A stretch of 64,000 nucleotides of DNA from contig NZ_CP140155.1 of the NCBI RefSeq assembly GCF_034479375.1, positions 1,178,001-1,242,000 of the forward strand. The letters are read 5' to 3'. The notes under the pieces were generated by a model. It searched no databases, was not told where the DNA came from, and saw only the letters and a program-made list of their open reading frames with translations. This DNA is from Rhodopseudomonas palustris. Its GTDB lineage: Bacteria; Pseudomonadota; Alphaproteobacteria; Rhizobiales; Xanthobacteraceae. The position numbers and the translations under genes are program-made. Shown here one piece after another: positions 10,690 through 18,604 of this stretch; position 1 is the stretch's first letter; every line of letters starts with the position of its first letter.

Positions 10690-11421
10690 ATGGCAACCGA
10701 TAAGACACCTCACGCCCTTCCGCTCGCCGAGCCGATCCCCGAATGCGCGCGCTGCGGCAAGCCGCAGCCGCTGTGCATCTGCGACAGCGTCGAGCCGCTC
10801 ACCAGCAAGATCCAGCTTCTGATCCTGCAGCATCCGCAGGAGCAGGACCGCGGGCTCGGCAGCGCGCGGCTGGCCGCGCAGCATTTCAGTAATGCGGTGG
10901 TGAAGATCGGGCTGTCGTGGCCGAGCCTGTCGAAGGCGCTCGGCCGCCCGGTGCGCGACCCGTCGCGCTGGGCGGTGCTATATCTCGGCTCGGCGCGCGC
11001 GTCGGAACTCGCCACCGGCGCCGAGATCATCGCGATCGACCGCAAGGGCCAGGCCGAGCCGTTTCAGGAGGACATCCTCGACGACATCGAGGGCGTGATC
11101 CTGCTCGACGGCACCTGGAGCCAGGCCAAGGCGCTGTGGTGGCGCAACGCCTGGATGCTGAAATGCCAGCGCGTGATCCTCGATCCGGCCGCGCCGTCGC
11201 GCTACGGCAAGCTGCGCAAGGAGCCGCGCAGCGACGGCCTGTCGACGCTGGAGGCCGCCGCGCTGCTGCTCAGCCGGCTGCAGCACCGCCCGGACATCGA
11301 GACCGTGCTGCTGGCCGCGTTCGACCGCATGCTGGCGCGCTATCGCGAGGTCCAGGCCGAGATGCCGGAGCTGGCGCCGAAGCCGAAGAAGCGGGACTAC
11401 AGGCGGAAGAAGCGCGGCTGA
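10690..11421 (+). CDS. DTW-domain protein, probable tRNA-uridine aminocarboxypropyltransferase (TapT family)
   Basis: The family transfers the 3-amino-3-carboxypropyl group of S-adenosylmethionine to uridine in tRNA (acp3U). The protein has the N-terminal cysteine cluster (CARCGKPQPLCIC), a LLILQHPQE segment and the defining motif LLDGTWSQAKALW at about residues 137-149. The frame is open from 10663, but the ATG at 10690 gives a normal N-terminus (MATDKTPH) and a 243-residue protein. It begins 10 bases after the efflux operon and might be read through from it, although no functional link is evident. A basic tail (PKPKKRDYRRKKRG) would suit RNA binding. Confidence 0.85.
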   Translation: MATDKTPHALPLAEPIPECARCGKPQPLCICDSVEPLTSKIQLLILQHPQEQDRGLGSARLAAQHFSNAVVKIGLSWPSLSKALGRPVRDPSRWAVLYLGSARASELATGAEIIAIDRKGQAEPFQEDILDDIEGVILLDGTWSQAKALWWRNAWMLKCQRVILDPAAPSRYGKLRKEPRSDGLSTLEAAALLLSRLQHRPDIETVLLAAFDRMLARYREVQAEMPELAPKPKKRDYRRKKRG

Positions 11422-11425
11422 CGCG

Positions 11426-11593
11426 CTATCCTTTGTCTTCGGCCTCGCGCTTGGCTGCGGCCGCGTCTTTGGCGGCCCCGGGCGACGGATTGTCGCCGGT
11501 GCCGGGCGCCTGCTGCTGGCTCTTGGTCGCCGCCGGACTGACGGTGGCCGCGCGGCCCGCGACCGGGGTGGGTTGATGGTCGTCCTTGGACAT
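11426..11593 (-). CDS. Small disordered protein, unknown function (55 aa)
   Basis: On the minus strand a very good ribosome site, AGGAGGCCACA, precedes the ATG at 11593. The 55-residue product starts MSKDDHQPTPVAGRAA and ends KREAEDKG. It is rich in Ala, Pro, Gln, Asp and Lys with no hydrophobic segment, so it should be unstructured. The stop falls 4 bases past the end of the convergent DTW gene. The strong ribosome site is the main reason to believe it; I do not recognise a family. Confidence 0.6.
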   Translation of the reverse strand: MSKDDHQPTPVAGRAATVSPAATKSQQQAPGTGDNPSPGAAKDAAAAKREAEDKG

Positions 11594-11672
11594 TGTGGCC
11601 TCCTGCGTTGACAGCAAAGCAACCGCAGCCGGGCGTCGGCGTTCCCGCCTGCGCAGGGATGCTTGCGAGGAG

Positions 11673-12452
11673 ATGCCGGTGAAGATCGCCACCTTCAACG
11701 TCAACAACGTCAACAAGCGGCTGCCGGTGCTGCTCGGCTGGCTGAAGGCGGCGAAGCCCGACATCGTCTGCCTGCAGGAGCTGAAGGCTGCGCAGGACGA
11801 CTTCCCGGACGCGGCGCTGCGCAAGGCGGGCTACTCCGCCGCCTGGGTCGGACAGAAGAGCTGGAACGGCGTCGCGATTCTGGCCCGCAAGCGCGCCGAG
11901 ATCGTGGTCACCCGCCGGGCCTTGCCGGGCTCCGCCAAAGATCTCCAGAGCCGCTATCTGGAAGCTGCCGTCGCCGGGATCATCGTCGGCTGCCTGTACG
12001 CGCCGAACGGCAATCCACAGCCCGGGCCGAAATTCGACGCCAAGCTCGCCTGGATGAAGCGGCTGAACCGGCATGCGGCCAAGCTGCTGAACAGCGGCGT
12101 ACCGGTGGTGCTGGCCGGCGACTTCAACGTGGTGCCGACGCCGGCCGACATCTACCCGACCCGGTCTTGGGACAAGGACGCGCTGGTGCAGCCGGAGCCG
12201 CGGGCGCTGTTCGCTGCATTGCTGAAGCAGGGCTGGACCGACGCGCTGCGTGCGCTGCATCCCGAGCAGGCGCCGTACACCTTCTGGAGCTACTGGCGAA
12301 ACCGGTTCGAGCGCGACGCCGGACTGCGGATCGATCATCTGCTGCTCGACCCGGCCAGCGCGCAGCGGCTGGCGCGCGGCGGCGTCGACCGTGCGATTCG
12401 CGGCATGCCGGACGCCAGCGACCATGCGCCGGCCTGGATCGTGCTGAAATAG
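11673..12452 (+). CDS. xthA: Exodeoxyribonuclease III (AP endonuclease)
   Basis: A 259-residue member of the EEP nuclease fold that cuts DNA at abasic sites and degrades 3' ends, a base-excision repair role. Visible landmarks are MPVKIATFNVNNVNKRL at the start, the metal-binding glutamate in CLQELKA, KSWNGVAILARK, the active-site GDFNVVP, and the closing SDHAPAWIVL histidine motif. The frame is open from 11586, but the ATG at 11673 has GCGAGGAG just upstream and gives the family N-terminus. A GC-rich hairpin follows the stop. Confidence 0.95.
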   Translation: MPVKIATFNVNNVNKRLPVLLGWLKAAKPDIVCLQELKAAQDDFPDAALRKAGYSAAWVGQKSWNGVAILARKRAEIVVTRRALPGSAKDLQSRYLEAAVAGIIVGCLYAPNGNPQPGPKFDAKLAWMKRLNRHAAKLLNSGVPVVLAGDFNVVPTPADIYPTRSWDKDALVQPEPRALFAALLKQGWTDALRALHPEQAPYTFWSYWRNRFERDAGLRIDHLLLDPASAQRLARGGVDRAIRGMPDASDHAPAWIVLK

Positions 12453-12454
12453 CG

Positions 12455-12476
12455 CGGCGCGAACGACAGCGCGCCG
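12455..12476 (+). terminator. Hairpin after xthA, possible terminator
   Basis: A perfect 7-bp stem (CGGCGCG / CGCGCCG) with an 8-base loop begins 3 bases after the xthA stop. There is no following T-run, so it is a weak or factor-assisted terminator at best. Confidence 0.4.
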
Positions 12477-12572
12477 TGACGGCAGGAGATGCGGGCGCGG
12501 CCGCCCCGTCGCAACGGTCTGGAGCGAGGCTGTTGCCTCTCCGGCTCCGGGCCTATAGAAGTCGGCCGTTGG

Positions 12573-12646
12573 GGCCACGTGGCGGAGTGGTTACGCGCCG
12601 GTCTGCAAAACCGTTTACTCGGGTTCGATTCCCGACGTGGCCTCCA
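12573..12646 (+). tRNA. tRNA-Cys (anticodon GCA)
   Basis: The 74-base gene folds as a cloverleaf: acceptor stem GGCCACG/CGTGGCC, D-arm GGCGGAGTGGTTACGCGCC, anticodon loop CTGCAAA with GCA, and T-arm CGGGTTCGATTCCCG. The 3' CCA is encoded at 12644-12646. No integrase or repeated copy of its 3' end was found downstream, although a low-GC insert starts a few hundred bases away. Confidence 0.97.
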
Positions 12647-12730
12647 ACCATCCCAGCCAAATTCAGCGAGATCGGCCGGTCGGAACGGGCAGGTGAGAAC
12701 CAGTCGCCTGGTCGGACGCGTCGCCGTGTT

Positions 12731-12904
12731 TCAGGACGCGTGCCAGCCGGACGGGAACGGGATCAGCGGCCATTCGATCTGATTGTCGTTGGCGGCGCGG
12801 CGCATCGACGTCACCTGGCCTGCCACGCGGGCATTGTCCTGGTCGCCTTCGGCGAAAGCGTGGCTGACGTCGTCCAGCAGGCGGGCGTATTCGGCTTCAC
12901 TCAT
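12731..12904 (-). CDS. Small hypothetical protein (57 aa)
   Basis: The minus-strand frame from the ATG at 12904 encodes MSEAEYARLLDDVSHAFAEGD and ends PFPSGWHAS. A CAGGAG ribosome site lies about 6 bases upstream. The acidic first half looks helical, and codon use matches the high-GC chromosome rather than the neighbouring insert. I do not recognise a family. It separates tRNA-Cys from the ietAS insert, so the insert does not directly abut the tRNA. Confidence 0.6.
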   Translation of the reverse strand: MSEAEYARLLDDVSHAFAEGDQDNARVAGQVTSMRRAANDNQIEWPLIPFPSGWHAS

Positions 12905-13345
12905 GGTCGGCTCCTGTCGAGCCGCACTGTGCCGAACACGTTTTGGGTTCAGGTTGAACCGATCGTTCGAATTTTATCGATCTCCGGTTTTAGCTCGGCC
13001 GCTGGTCGCGCTGTCGATGCCGATGGTCCGGTGTGCGTCGGCGCCCAGATGGGGTATGGATTGTTCCACCACTCGTTGCGCCCTCGATCTGTTACGATTT
13101 GCGACGACGCCCCCACGGACGCTCTACGGTCATCAAATGGATGCAGAGCTCCGCAATATCCTGTAATTTCTCTTGGAATCGGAGGGGAGCCCCCGCAATT
13201 GCCTTCGGCGGTCGACATCGGCAAAAGGGATTCCTTTCCTGAGAAGATTTTGGCGGGCTATGAGACACCTTAGACTTGTGATGGCGGACGATTGCAGCCT
13301 AGGATTCGGGTTGGGTCGCGATATGGCGACACCAGAAGGTCGGCC
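12905..13345. other. Transition into low-GC insert, no supported gene
   Basis: About 440 bases where the composition changes from the GC-rich chromosome to AT-richer DNA (for example GAATTTTATCGATC). It holds a 15-base inverted repeat at 12946-12960 (GGTTCA-GGT-TGAACC). Short frames on both strands lack ribosome sites and recognisable motifs. The left junction of the insert probably lies here. Confidence 0.5.
13276..13305 (+). promoter_or_regulatory. Possible promoter of ietA-ietS
   Basis: TTGTGA at 13276 and TAGGAT at 13300 are separated by 18 bases and lie about 40 bases before the chosen ietA start. The match to a sigma-70 type promoter is partial (four of six bases in each box), so this is a suggestion only. 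Confidence 0.25.
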
Positions 13346-14209
13346 ATGAGGTCCCCCCGACGAAAACCCATCACGGCCATTGAGCCGGGATTGCCTCTAA
13401 TAACGCTTAAGCTGCCGAAAGATAGTTCGTATTCCAGTTTAGTCGAAGTGGTGGTCCCAAGGCGTTCTCGAGACGAACTGATTCTTTCAACACGCAATGT
13501 CCAAACTTTTCTCGGTTTGATGGAAGAGTTTCGTGGCGCGGACTTGTTGCGCCGCCATGGTTTGGAGATCAGATCGAAATTGCTCTTCTGTGGGCCCCCG
13601 GGTTGCGGGAAAACACTAACAGCTGAAGTTTTTGCACGCGAGCTTGGGCTTCCGCTCGTCGTTGCTCGACTTGATGCAATCATCTCGTCATTTTTAGGAG
13701 AAACCGCGACCAATATACGAAAGGTGTTCGAAAGCGCAGCTGATCAGCCCTGCGTGCTCTTTCTTGACGAATTTGACGCGTTGGCCCGTGCGAGAGCGGA
13801 TGGTTCCGAGCACAATGAATTGCGGCGGGTAGTCAACAGTCTGCTCATGCTTATTGATCGATTCAAGGGCAGAGGATTTCTCATTGCTGCCACCAATCTC
13901 GAAGAATCTCTAGACGCAGCAATCTGGCGACGGTTCGACGAAGTCATTATTTTCGACCTTCCATCACAGCGCGAAATAAGAAAGTTGTGCGAACTTAAGC
14001 TCAAAAATTTTCCTGCTCCCTTTTCGATTGCAGACAAAGTCGCGGACCTTCAAGGCATGTCCTATGCTGACGTTGAGCGCGTATGTGACAATGCTATCAA
14101 ACGTTCGATTCTAAAGCGCTCCAAGACACTCATCGAATCTGACTTTGATTTCGCTATGCGAGAAGCGCAGCGCCGTAAAGAAGTAAGAGCTAGACTGCAC
14201 CCGCACTAG
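13346..14209 (+). CDS. ietA: AAA+ ATPase IetA (antitoxin/regulatory partner of the IetS protease)
   Basis: A 287-residue AAA+ ATPase. With the ATG at 13346 (AGAAGG 5-6 bases upstream), Walker A is CGPPGCGKT (residues 82-90), Walker B is VLFLDE (137-142), sensor 1 is in IAATN (180-184) and an arginine-finger-like WRRFDE follows. The frame could extend to a TTG at 13292, which I think less likely. The subtilisin-family gene follows after 24 bases. This pairing matches ietA-ietS, known from a Ti plasmid where the protease is toxic and the ATPase neutralises it, and later reported as an anti-phage system. Base composition is visibly more AT-rich than the flanks, with codons such as ATA, TTA and AAA, indicating transfer. 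Confidence 0.85.
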   Translation: MRSPRRKPITAIEPGLPLITLKLPKDSSYSSLVEVVVPRRSRDELILSTRNVQTFLGLMEEFRGADLLRRHGLEIRSKLLFCGPPGCGKTLTAEVFARELGLPLVVARLDAIISSFLGETATNIRKVFESAADQPCVLFLDEFDALARARADGSEHNELRRVVNSLLMLIDRFKGRGFLIAATNLEESLDAAIWRRFDEVIIFDLPSQREIRKLCELKLKNFPAPFSIADKVADLQGMSYADVERVCDNAIKRSILKRSKTLIESDFDFAMREAQRRKEVRARLHPH

Positions 14210-14233
14210 TTCGCATCATCGATTGCAAACAAG

Positions 14234-16555
14234 ATGGCCACATACGAGCACCTTTCATTGCAACGCCTCGTCGGGGAGATGGACCGTAGAAAGCATGGTT
14301 TCGGAAAACCCTCCGGCAGAGAGCCCAGCGCTCACGGTGCGAAAATCCAAGCTGAAGTGATTGATGCAGTTGATCGGCACAAGGCGCGGCCAAAGATTGG
14401 AGACATAGACCCCGCCCTTATTCTTAAGGTGGTAACGACGGGTATTGTGAGTGAAGAAGACTGGGCAAGGCTCGACCTCACGGTCCTGGCCATTGAGCCG
14501 GACAGGACGATTATTCTCTTTGCCGACGACTCCGAGCTTACTGCGTTCAAACAAAAGGTCGAAGCGTATAACGGGGAGAAGCCAGAAGGCCAAAAGGGTC
14601 AGCCGCATGCTGGATTAATTGAAGCAATAGAATCTGTGGGCGACCTAGCAGCCGAGGACCGTATCGGGACGGTACTTCAGTCGGAGGGCTTCGTTTCTCC
14701 CGCATCATTTACCGACAATCGCGAAAGGCTCGACGTTGAGCTCTGGCCCGTGGCTGACTTTAACGCTGACCTGTTCGTTCACCGGGTGACCACGTCACTC
14801 CGAGAACATGATGGAACGGTCGTCAGCACGTACCGGGGTAGCTCCGCCTTGCTCATGCGCATTGAGGGTGCCGGGGAAGCTATTCGCGCAATACTGGAGC
14901 TACCAGAAGTCCGCGCAGTTGATCGGCCGCCAACGCCCGACTGGCCCGAGCTAGCGGCGAGCGAGCTTACCGTAGGCACTATGCCGGATTCTGTTGCCGC
15001 TGCCGCCGACGCCATAACTATTGGAATCGTCGATAGTGGTCTCACGTCGGCACACCCATATCTGATAGGCTCCGTAGTCGTTGCTTTCGGACAGCCCGCC
15101 GCCCTAGGAGACAGCGATGAAAAGGGGCACGGTACCCCAGTCTCCGGCATTGCGGCTTACGGGGACCTCCGTCAACAATTAGCGGCCCCGCCTTTTGAAG
15201 CAAAGTTTCGAATAGCTAGCGCTCGTGTTGTTAACGCCGCAGGGCGCTTCGATGATGATCAACTTGTTCCGACCCAAATGGACAACGCAATACGCCGTCT
15301 GCATGATGATTACGGTTGCCGTGTCATCAACATATCGTTGGGTGATATCAAGCGTCCGGTTGGAGCAAAGCCTAGTGCATGGGCTGCCGTACTCGATTTC
15401 TTGGCGCGTGAACTCGATGTCGTGGTGATTGTGTCTGCCGGAAATGCCTCCTCGGCAGAACTGACCGCGCTTGGCGATGGCATTGTTGCCGAGTACCCGC
15501 GTTTTTTGCTGAGAGAATCTAATCGCATTTTGGAGCCAGCTAGTGCTGTTAATGTTTTGACAGTTGGTTCAATAGCGCACTCGAACGGCCTTTCCCCAGT
15601 AGATGCCGACAATGTAGGTGTTCGACCAATTGCCGGGATCGCGCAACCATCTCCGTTTACGCGCATCGGCCCAGGAGCAAATCAGGTCATGAAGCCTGAC
15701 CTTGTTGACTTCGGCGGGACTGCGGTTTTTGATGGCCCGACGCAGAGCCTCCAAAGCGGCTCAAACCGAGCGAATGCTGGCATTCTGTCAACTCACAACC
15801 AATATCTTCAGCAGTTATTGAAGTTTCATTCAGGAACGTCATTTGCTGCGCCTTTGGTCGCGCACAAGGCGGGGCTTATTCTTGGGAGTTTCCCAGATGC
15901 TTCGGCCAACTTGGTTCGCGCATTGTTAGGTCTAAGCGCGGAGCAGCCCGAAGCAGCGCTTGCATGCTTGGGCGATGACGCGGACGCAGCGTTCAACGTG
16001 CTCGGTTACGGCGTCGCGGACGTAGGCCGAGCGCTTGTATCGGAAGACAACCGCGTAATCCTCTACGCGGAGGACTCCTTGGCCGGGGATAAATTCGCCG
16101 TGTATGAAATTCCAATCCCTGCGGTTTTTCAGCAGAAAGGGGCACGGCAGATACGCGTTTCCCTTAGCTTTGATCCGCCCGTCCGCCATACTCGTTTTGA
16201 CTACGCTGGCATCAAAATGGGATTTCATCTTATTCGTGGTGCGAGCGCAGAACAGGTCTTCGCGGCGTTCCGCAAATGGGAGGCCAACGAGGGAGAGCCA
16301 TTCAGTTTTGATGGAGTTCACAAGTGCGACTTGAAACCCGGAGCCCAGCGTAGGGAGCGTGGAACGCTGCAGTGCGCCACGTTTGCGATGCACCGGAATG
16401 TCGGTAAGTATGGTGATAGCTACTACCTCGTCGTTCGTTGTGAGAGCGGTTGGTCGTCCGAGGATCAGAATTTTGCAGTTGCTGTCGAAATGCGATCGGT
16501 GGCAGACATACCTCTCTATGCAAGAATCAGAGAACGCGTACGAGTCCGCGTATAG
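14234..16555 (+). CDS. ietS: Subtilisin-family serine protease IetS
   Basis: A 773-residue S8 peptidase with no signal peptide, so cytoplasmic. An N-terminal region of about 260 residues precedes the catalytic domain. The triad is visible: Asp267 in IGIVDSGL, His299 in EKGHGTPVSG, Ser536 in SGTSFAAP, with the oxyanion Asn404 in VSAGN. About 200 further residues follow and resemble the C-terminal beta-rich part of such proteases. It forms a two-gene operon with the upstream AAA+ ATPase. In the characterised pair, IetS is the toxic effector held in check by IetA. The base composition is foreign, as for ietA. The substrate is unknown. Confidence 0.87.
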   Translation: MATYEHLSLQRLVGEMDRRKHGFGKPSGREPSAHGAKIQAEVIDAVDRHKARPKIGDIDPALILKVVTTGIVSEEDWARLDLTVLAIEPDRTIILFADDSELTAFKQKVEAYNGEKPEGQKGQPHAGLIEAIESVGDLAAEDRIGTVLQSEGFVSPASFTDNRERLDVELWPVADFNADLFVHRVTTSLREHDGTVVSTYRGSSALLMRIEGAGEAIRAILELPEVRAVDRPPTPDWPELAASELTVGTMPDSVAAAADAITIGIVDSGLTSAHPYLIGSVVVAFGQPAALGDSDEKGHGTPVSGIAAYGDLRQQLAAPPFEAKFRIASARVVNAAGRFDDDQLVPTQMDNAIRRLHDDYGCRVINISLGDIKRPVGAKPSAWAAVLDFLARELDVVVIVSAGNASSAELTALGDGIVAEYPRFLLRESNRILEPASAVNVLTVGSIAHSNGLSPVDADNVGVRPIAGIAQPSPFTRIGPGANQVMKPDLVDFGGTAVFDGPTQSLQSGSNRANAGILSTHNQYLQQLLKFHSGTSFAAPLVAHKAGLILGSFPDASANLVRALLGLSAEQPEAALACLGDDADAAFNVLGYGVADVGRALVSEDNRVILYAEDSLAGDKFAVYEIPIPAVFQQKGARQIRVSLSFDPPVRHTRFDYAGIKMGFHLIRGASAEQVFAAFRKWEANEGEPFSFDGVHKCDLKPGAQRRERGTLQCATFAMHRNVGKYGDSYYLVVRCESGWSSEDQNFAVAVEMRSVADIPLYARIRERVRVRV

Positions 16556-16660
16556 TATCGCCTTACGGTTGGGGTGCCTGAGAGCGGTGCCGTATTGGGC
16601 AATAGCTCGGAAGGTCTCGCTGTGGCCAGTACCATTGCGTGTGAGCCCGGTGCGCGCAGC

Positions 16661-16688
16661 AAAAAGCCGCCCCGCGAGGGACGGCTTT
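16661..16688 (-). terminator. Intrinsic terminator of the downstream minus-strand gene
   Basis: Read on the minus strand, an 11-bp stem (AAAGCCGTCCC / GGGGCGGCTTT, one G-T pair) with a 4-base loop ends in a run of five T. It lies 24 bases past the stop of the small secreted protein gene, and may also stop ietS transcription coming the other way. Confidence 0.75.
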
Positions 16689-16711
16689 CGCTCAGCGCAT
16701 TTGCGTGCCGC

Positions 16712-17122
16712 TTACTGGCAGAGATGCATCCGGCCGTCCTCGCCGCGGAAGGTGGTGCCGGGCATGCAGACGAAGCCGTTGCGCCGGGCGTAGGCCTCGG
16801 TCACGCCGCCGTTCCATCCGTAATCCTGCTGATAGCCGGTCTGGAACGGCGCGGTGGCGATCGCGCCGGCCGCGCCGATCGCGCCGCCGACCACGCCGGC
16901 CGCGACGTTGCCGGGCCAGAACGCATTGCTGTCGCGATAGTCACGACGTGCCTGGTAAGTGCCGTTGTACGGGCTGTTCATGTTGTAGCCGCGGCAGTCG
17001 GCGTTCGGATACATCTGTGAGCAGGCGCCCGGATATTGCGCGGCGCGCTGCGCCGAGGCGGGGGTGGCGATGGCCAGCGCAACGGTCGCTGCAGCAGCGG
17101 CAAAAGCGATTGATCGAAACAT
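16712..17122 (-). CDS. Small secreted hypothetical protein (136 aa)
   Basis: The minus-strand frame starts MFRSIAFAAAAATVALA with a signal peptide, cleaved after ATPASA. AGGAGACCCTCCC precedes the ATG. The mature part has four cysteines, many tyrosines and a glycine/alanine-rich stretch (NVAAGVVGGAIGAAGAIA) that resembles the hydrophobic glycine-zipper segments of small envelope proteins, and closes with GTTFRGEDGRMHLCQ. A terminator follows. The function is unknown; periplasmic or envelope location is inferred from the signal. Confidence 0.8.
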   Translation of the reverse strand: MFRSIAFAAAAATVALAIATPASAQRAAQYPGACSQMYPNADCRGYNMNSPYNGTYQARRDYRDSNAFWPGNVAAGVVGGAIGAAGAIATAPFQTGYQQDYGWNGGVTEAYARRNGFVCMPGTTFRGEDGRMHLCQ

Positions 17123-17434
17123 GGGAGGGTCTCCTGTTGATGATCTTGATCACGTCGATCCCGATAGCGACGCAACGTGATGCAGGGAGAGAGGTTCCTG
17201 CGATGCAACAGGGCAGATTCAAAGCGGCGTGAGGGAACGGCCCGCCGTGACCACGGCGTATGCGACTCGAGGGAGGGGGGGCATCTCGGCGTTCGGACAG
17301 GCGCATCGTCGCGCGCTCACTCTGTCCGGCGGCTGTTCGGTGAATTCGAATGAATTGGGACCGCACACCGTCCCGCCGCCGATCGACATCGCCGACCGAC
17401 AGCCACCAAGGTCAGCGATGTGCGAAAAAGATGT
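17123..17434. other. Intergenic region, nothing recognised
   Basis: About 310 bases between the secreted-protein gene and tRNA-Asn. It must hold the promoter of the minus-strand secreted protein. I see no convincing promoter boxes and no further gene. Confidence 0.5.
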
Positions 17435-17509
17435 TGGCTCCCCGGGCCGGATTCGAACCAGCGACCAACCGGTTAACAGCCGGTTGCTCTACCACTGAGC
17501 TACCAGGGA
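17435..17509 (-). tRNA. tRNA-Asn (anticodon GTT)
   Basis: On the minus strand a 75-base cloverleaf: acceptor TCCCTGG / CCGGGGA (one G-T pair), D-arm GCTCAGTGGTAGAGC, anticodon loop CTGTTAA with GTT, T-arm CTGGTTCGAATCCGG, and an encoded 3' CCA (17435-17437). Confidence 0.97.
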
Positions 17510-17755
17510 ACGAGCCGAAGCGAACTTCGCGGGGCAGCGTATAACAAAGCCGTTCGGCAATGGAAAGCGGAAATCCACATGTCGTGACGTTGGAGTGACG
17601 CCGCCGCAGGCGGGAGCCGCTTCAGCCTTGATCTGGTGTTTGCCGGGACGATGAAAAGGGATGCCGGCCCGGCTTTTTGCGGGGTTTGCGGATTATTGCG
17701 TTTTCGACTGCGTTGCATCATGGATGACGCGGCTTCACTTCTGCAGGGAACACCG

Positions 17756-18424
17756 ATGTCGGACTTCGCGCGCGCACGCCTGAACATGGTCGACGGTCAG
17801 ATCCGGCCGCACAGCGTGACGGACTGGCGAATCATCGACGCGATGCGGCTGGTTCCGCGTGAAGTGTTCGTCCCGGATGCGCAGAAGTCGCTGGCCTATC
17901 TCGACCAGGACATCGATCTCGACGGAACCGGTGGCGACTTCCACCACGTTCTGCTCAATCCGACGGTGACCGCGCGGCTGCTGCAATCCGCCGAGATCGG
18001 CCATGACGACCATGTCCTGGTCGTCGGCGGCGCCACCGGCTACGTCGCCGCGCTGGTGGCCAAGCTGGCCGCTCGGGTGGTCACCACTGTCGATGACGAA
18101 GCGATGGCGGCGCAGGCGAAAGCGACGCTTGCCGCGCTCGGTCTCGGCAACGTGACGGTCCGCGTCGCGCCGTGCGGCGAGGGGGCCCCGGCTGAGGCGC
18201 CGTTCGACGCCATCATCCTCAACGGCGCCACCGAGATCGAGCCGACCAAACTCTACGACCAGCTCAAAATGGGCGGCCGTCTGGTCGGGGTGTTCGCCAC
18301 CAGCCGGCCGCAGCGGGCCATCGTGATCACCCGGTCGCATTGCGATTTCGGCTCCCGGGTGCTGTTCGACACCTCGGTTCCGATATTGCCCGGCCTGCGC
18401 CGGGCTCCGGCCTTTACCTTCTAG
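17756..18424 (+). CDS. pcm: Protein-L-isoaspartate O-methyltransferase family protein
   Basis: A 222-residue SAM-dependent methyltransferase of the PCMT family, which repairs isoaspartyl residues in aged proteins. The ATG at 17756 has AGGGAA upstream and gives the usual start MSDFARARLNMVDGQIRP; the frame is open further upstream without support. Motif I (GGATGYVAAL) and the following VTTVDD acidic strand mark the SAM site, and ILNGATEIEP is motif II-like. The canonical PCMT HVFMIE-type region is not obvious, as in other alphaproteobacterial copies. It precedes tolC, an order common in this group. Confidence 0.85.
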   Translation: MSDFARARLNMVDGQIRPHSVTDWRIIDAMRLVPREVFVPDAQKSLAYLDQDIDLDGTGGDFHHVLLNPTVTARLLQSAEIGHDDHVLVVGGATGYVAALVAKLAARVVTTVDDEAMAAQAKATLAALGLGNVTVRVAPCGEGAPAEAPFDAIILNGATEIEPTKLYDQLKMGGRLVGVFATSRPQRAIVITRSHCDFGSRVLFDTSVPILPGLRRAPAFTF

Positions 18425-18604
18425 CGCGAGCGGGCGATTTCCCGTTGCAAATCAGAAGTGTGGCACGGATGCCCCAATGCATAAGTTTCATTCTGCGGGA
18501 AGCCGCGGGGGTTCCTTCGCATCGTTCGGTGCCTTAATGTCTGGTGGGACGCGCGCGAGCCGAAATGTTGTGCGCGATCCGCAGGGGCGCTGCTCCGGTG
18601 GTAA

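Noticed and set aside
13033..13242. Short frames on both strands before ietA
   Set aside because: No ribosome site, no motif and overlapping frames on both strands; likely non-coding junction DNA.
12573..16600. tRNA-Cys as the integration site of the ietAS insert
   Set aside because: No integrase gene and no second copy of the tRNA 3' end was found, and a native-looking small gene separates the two.
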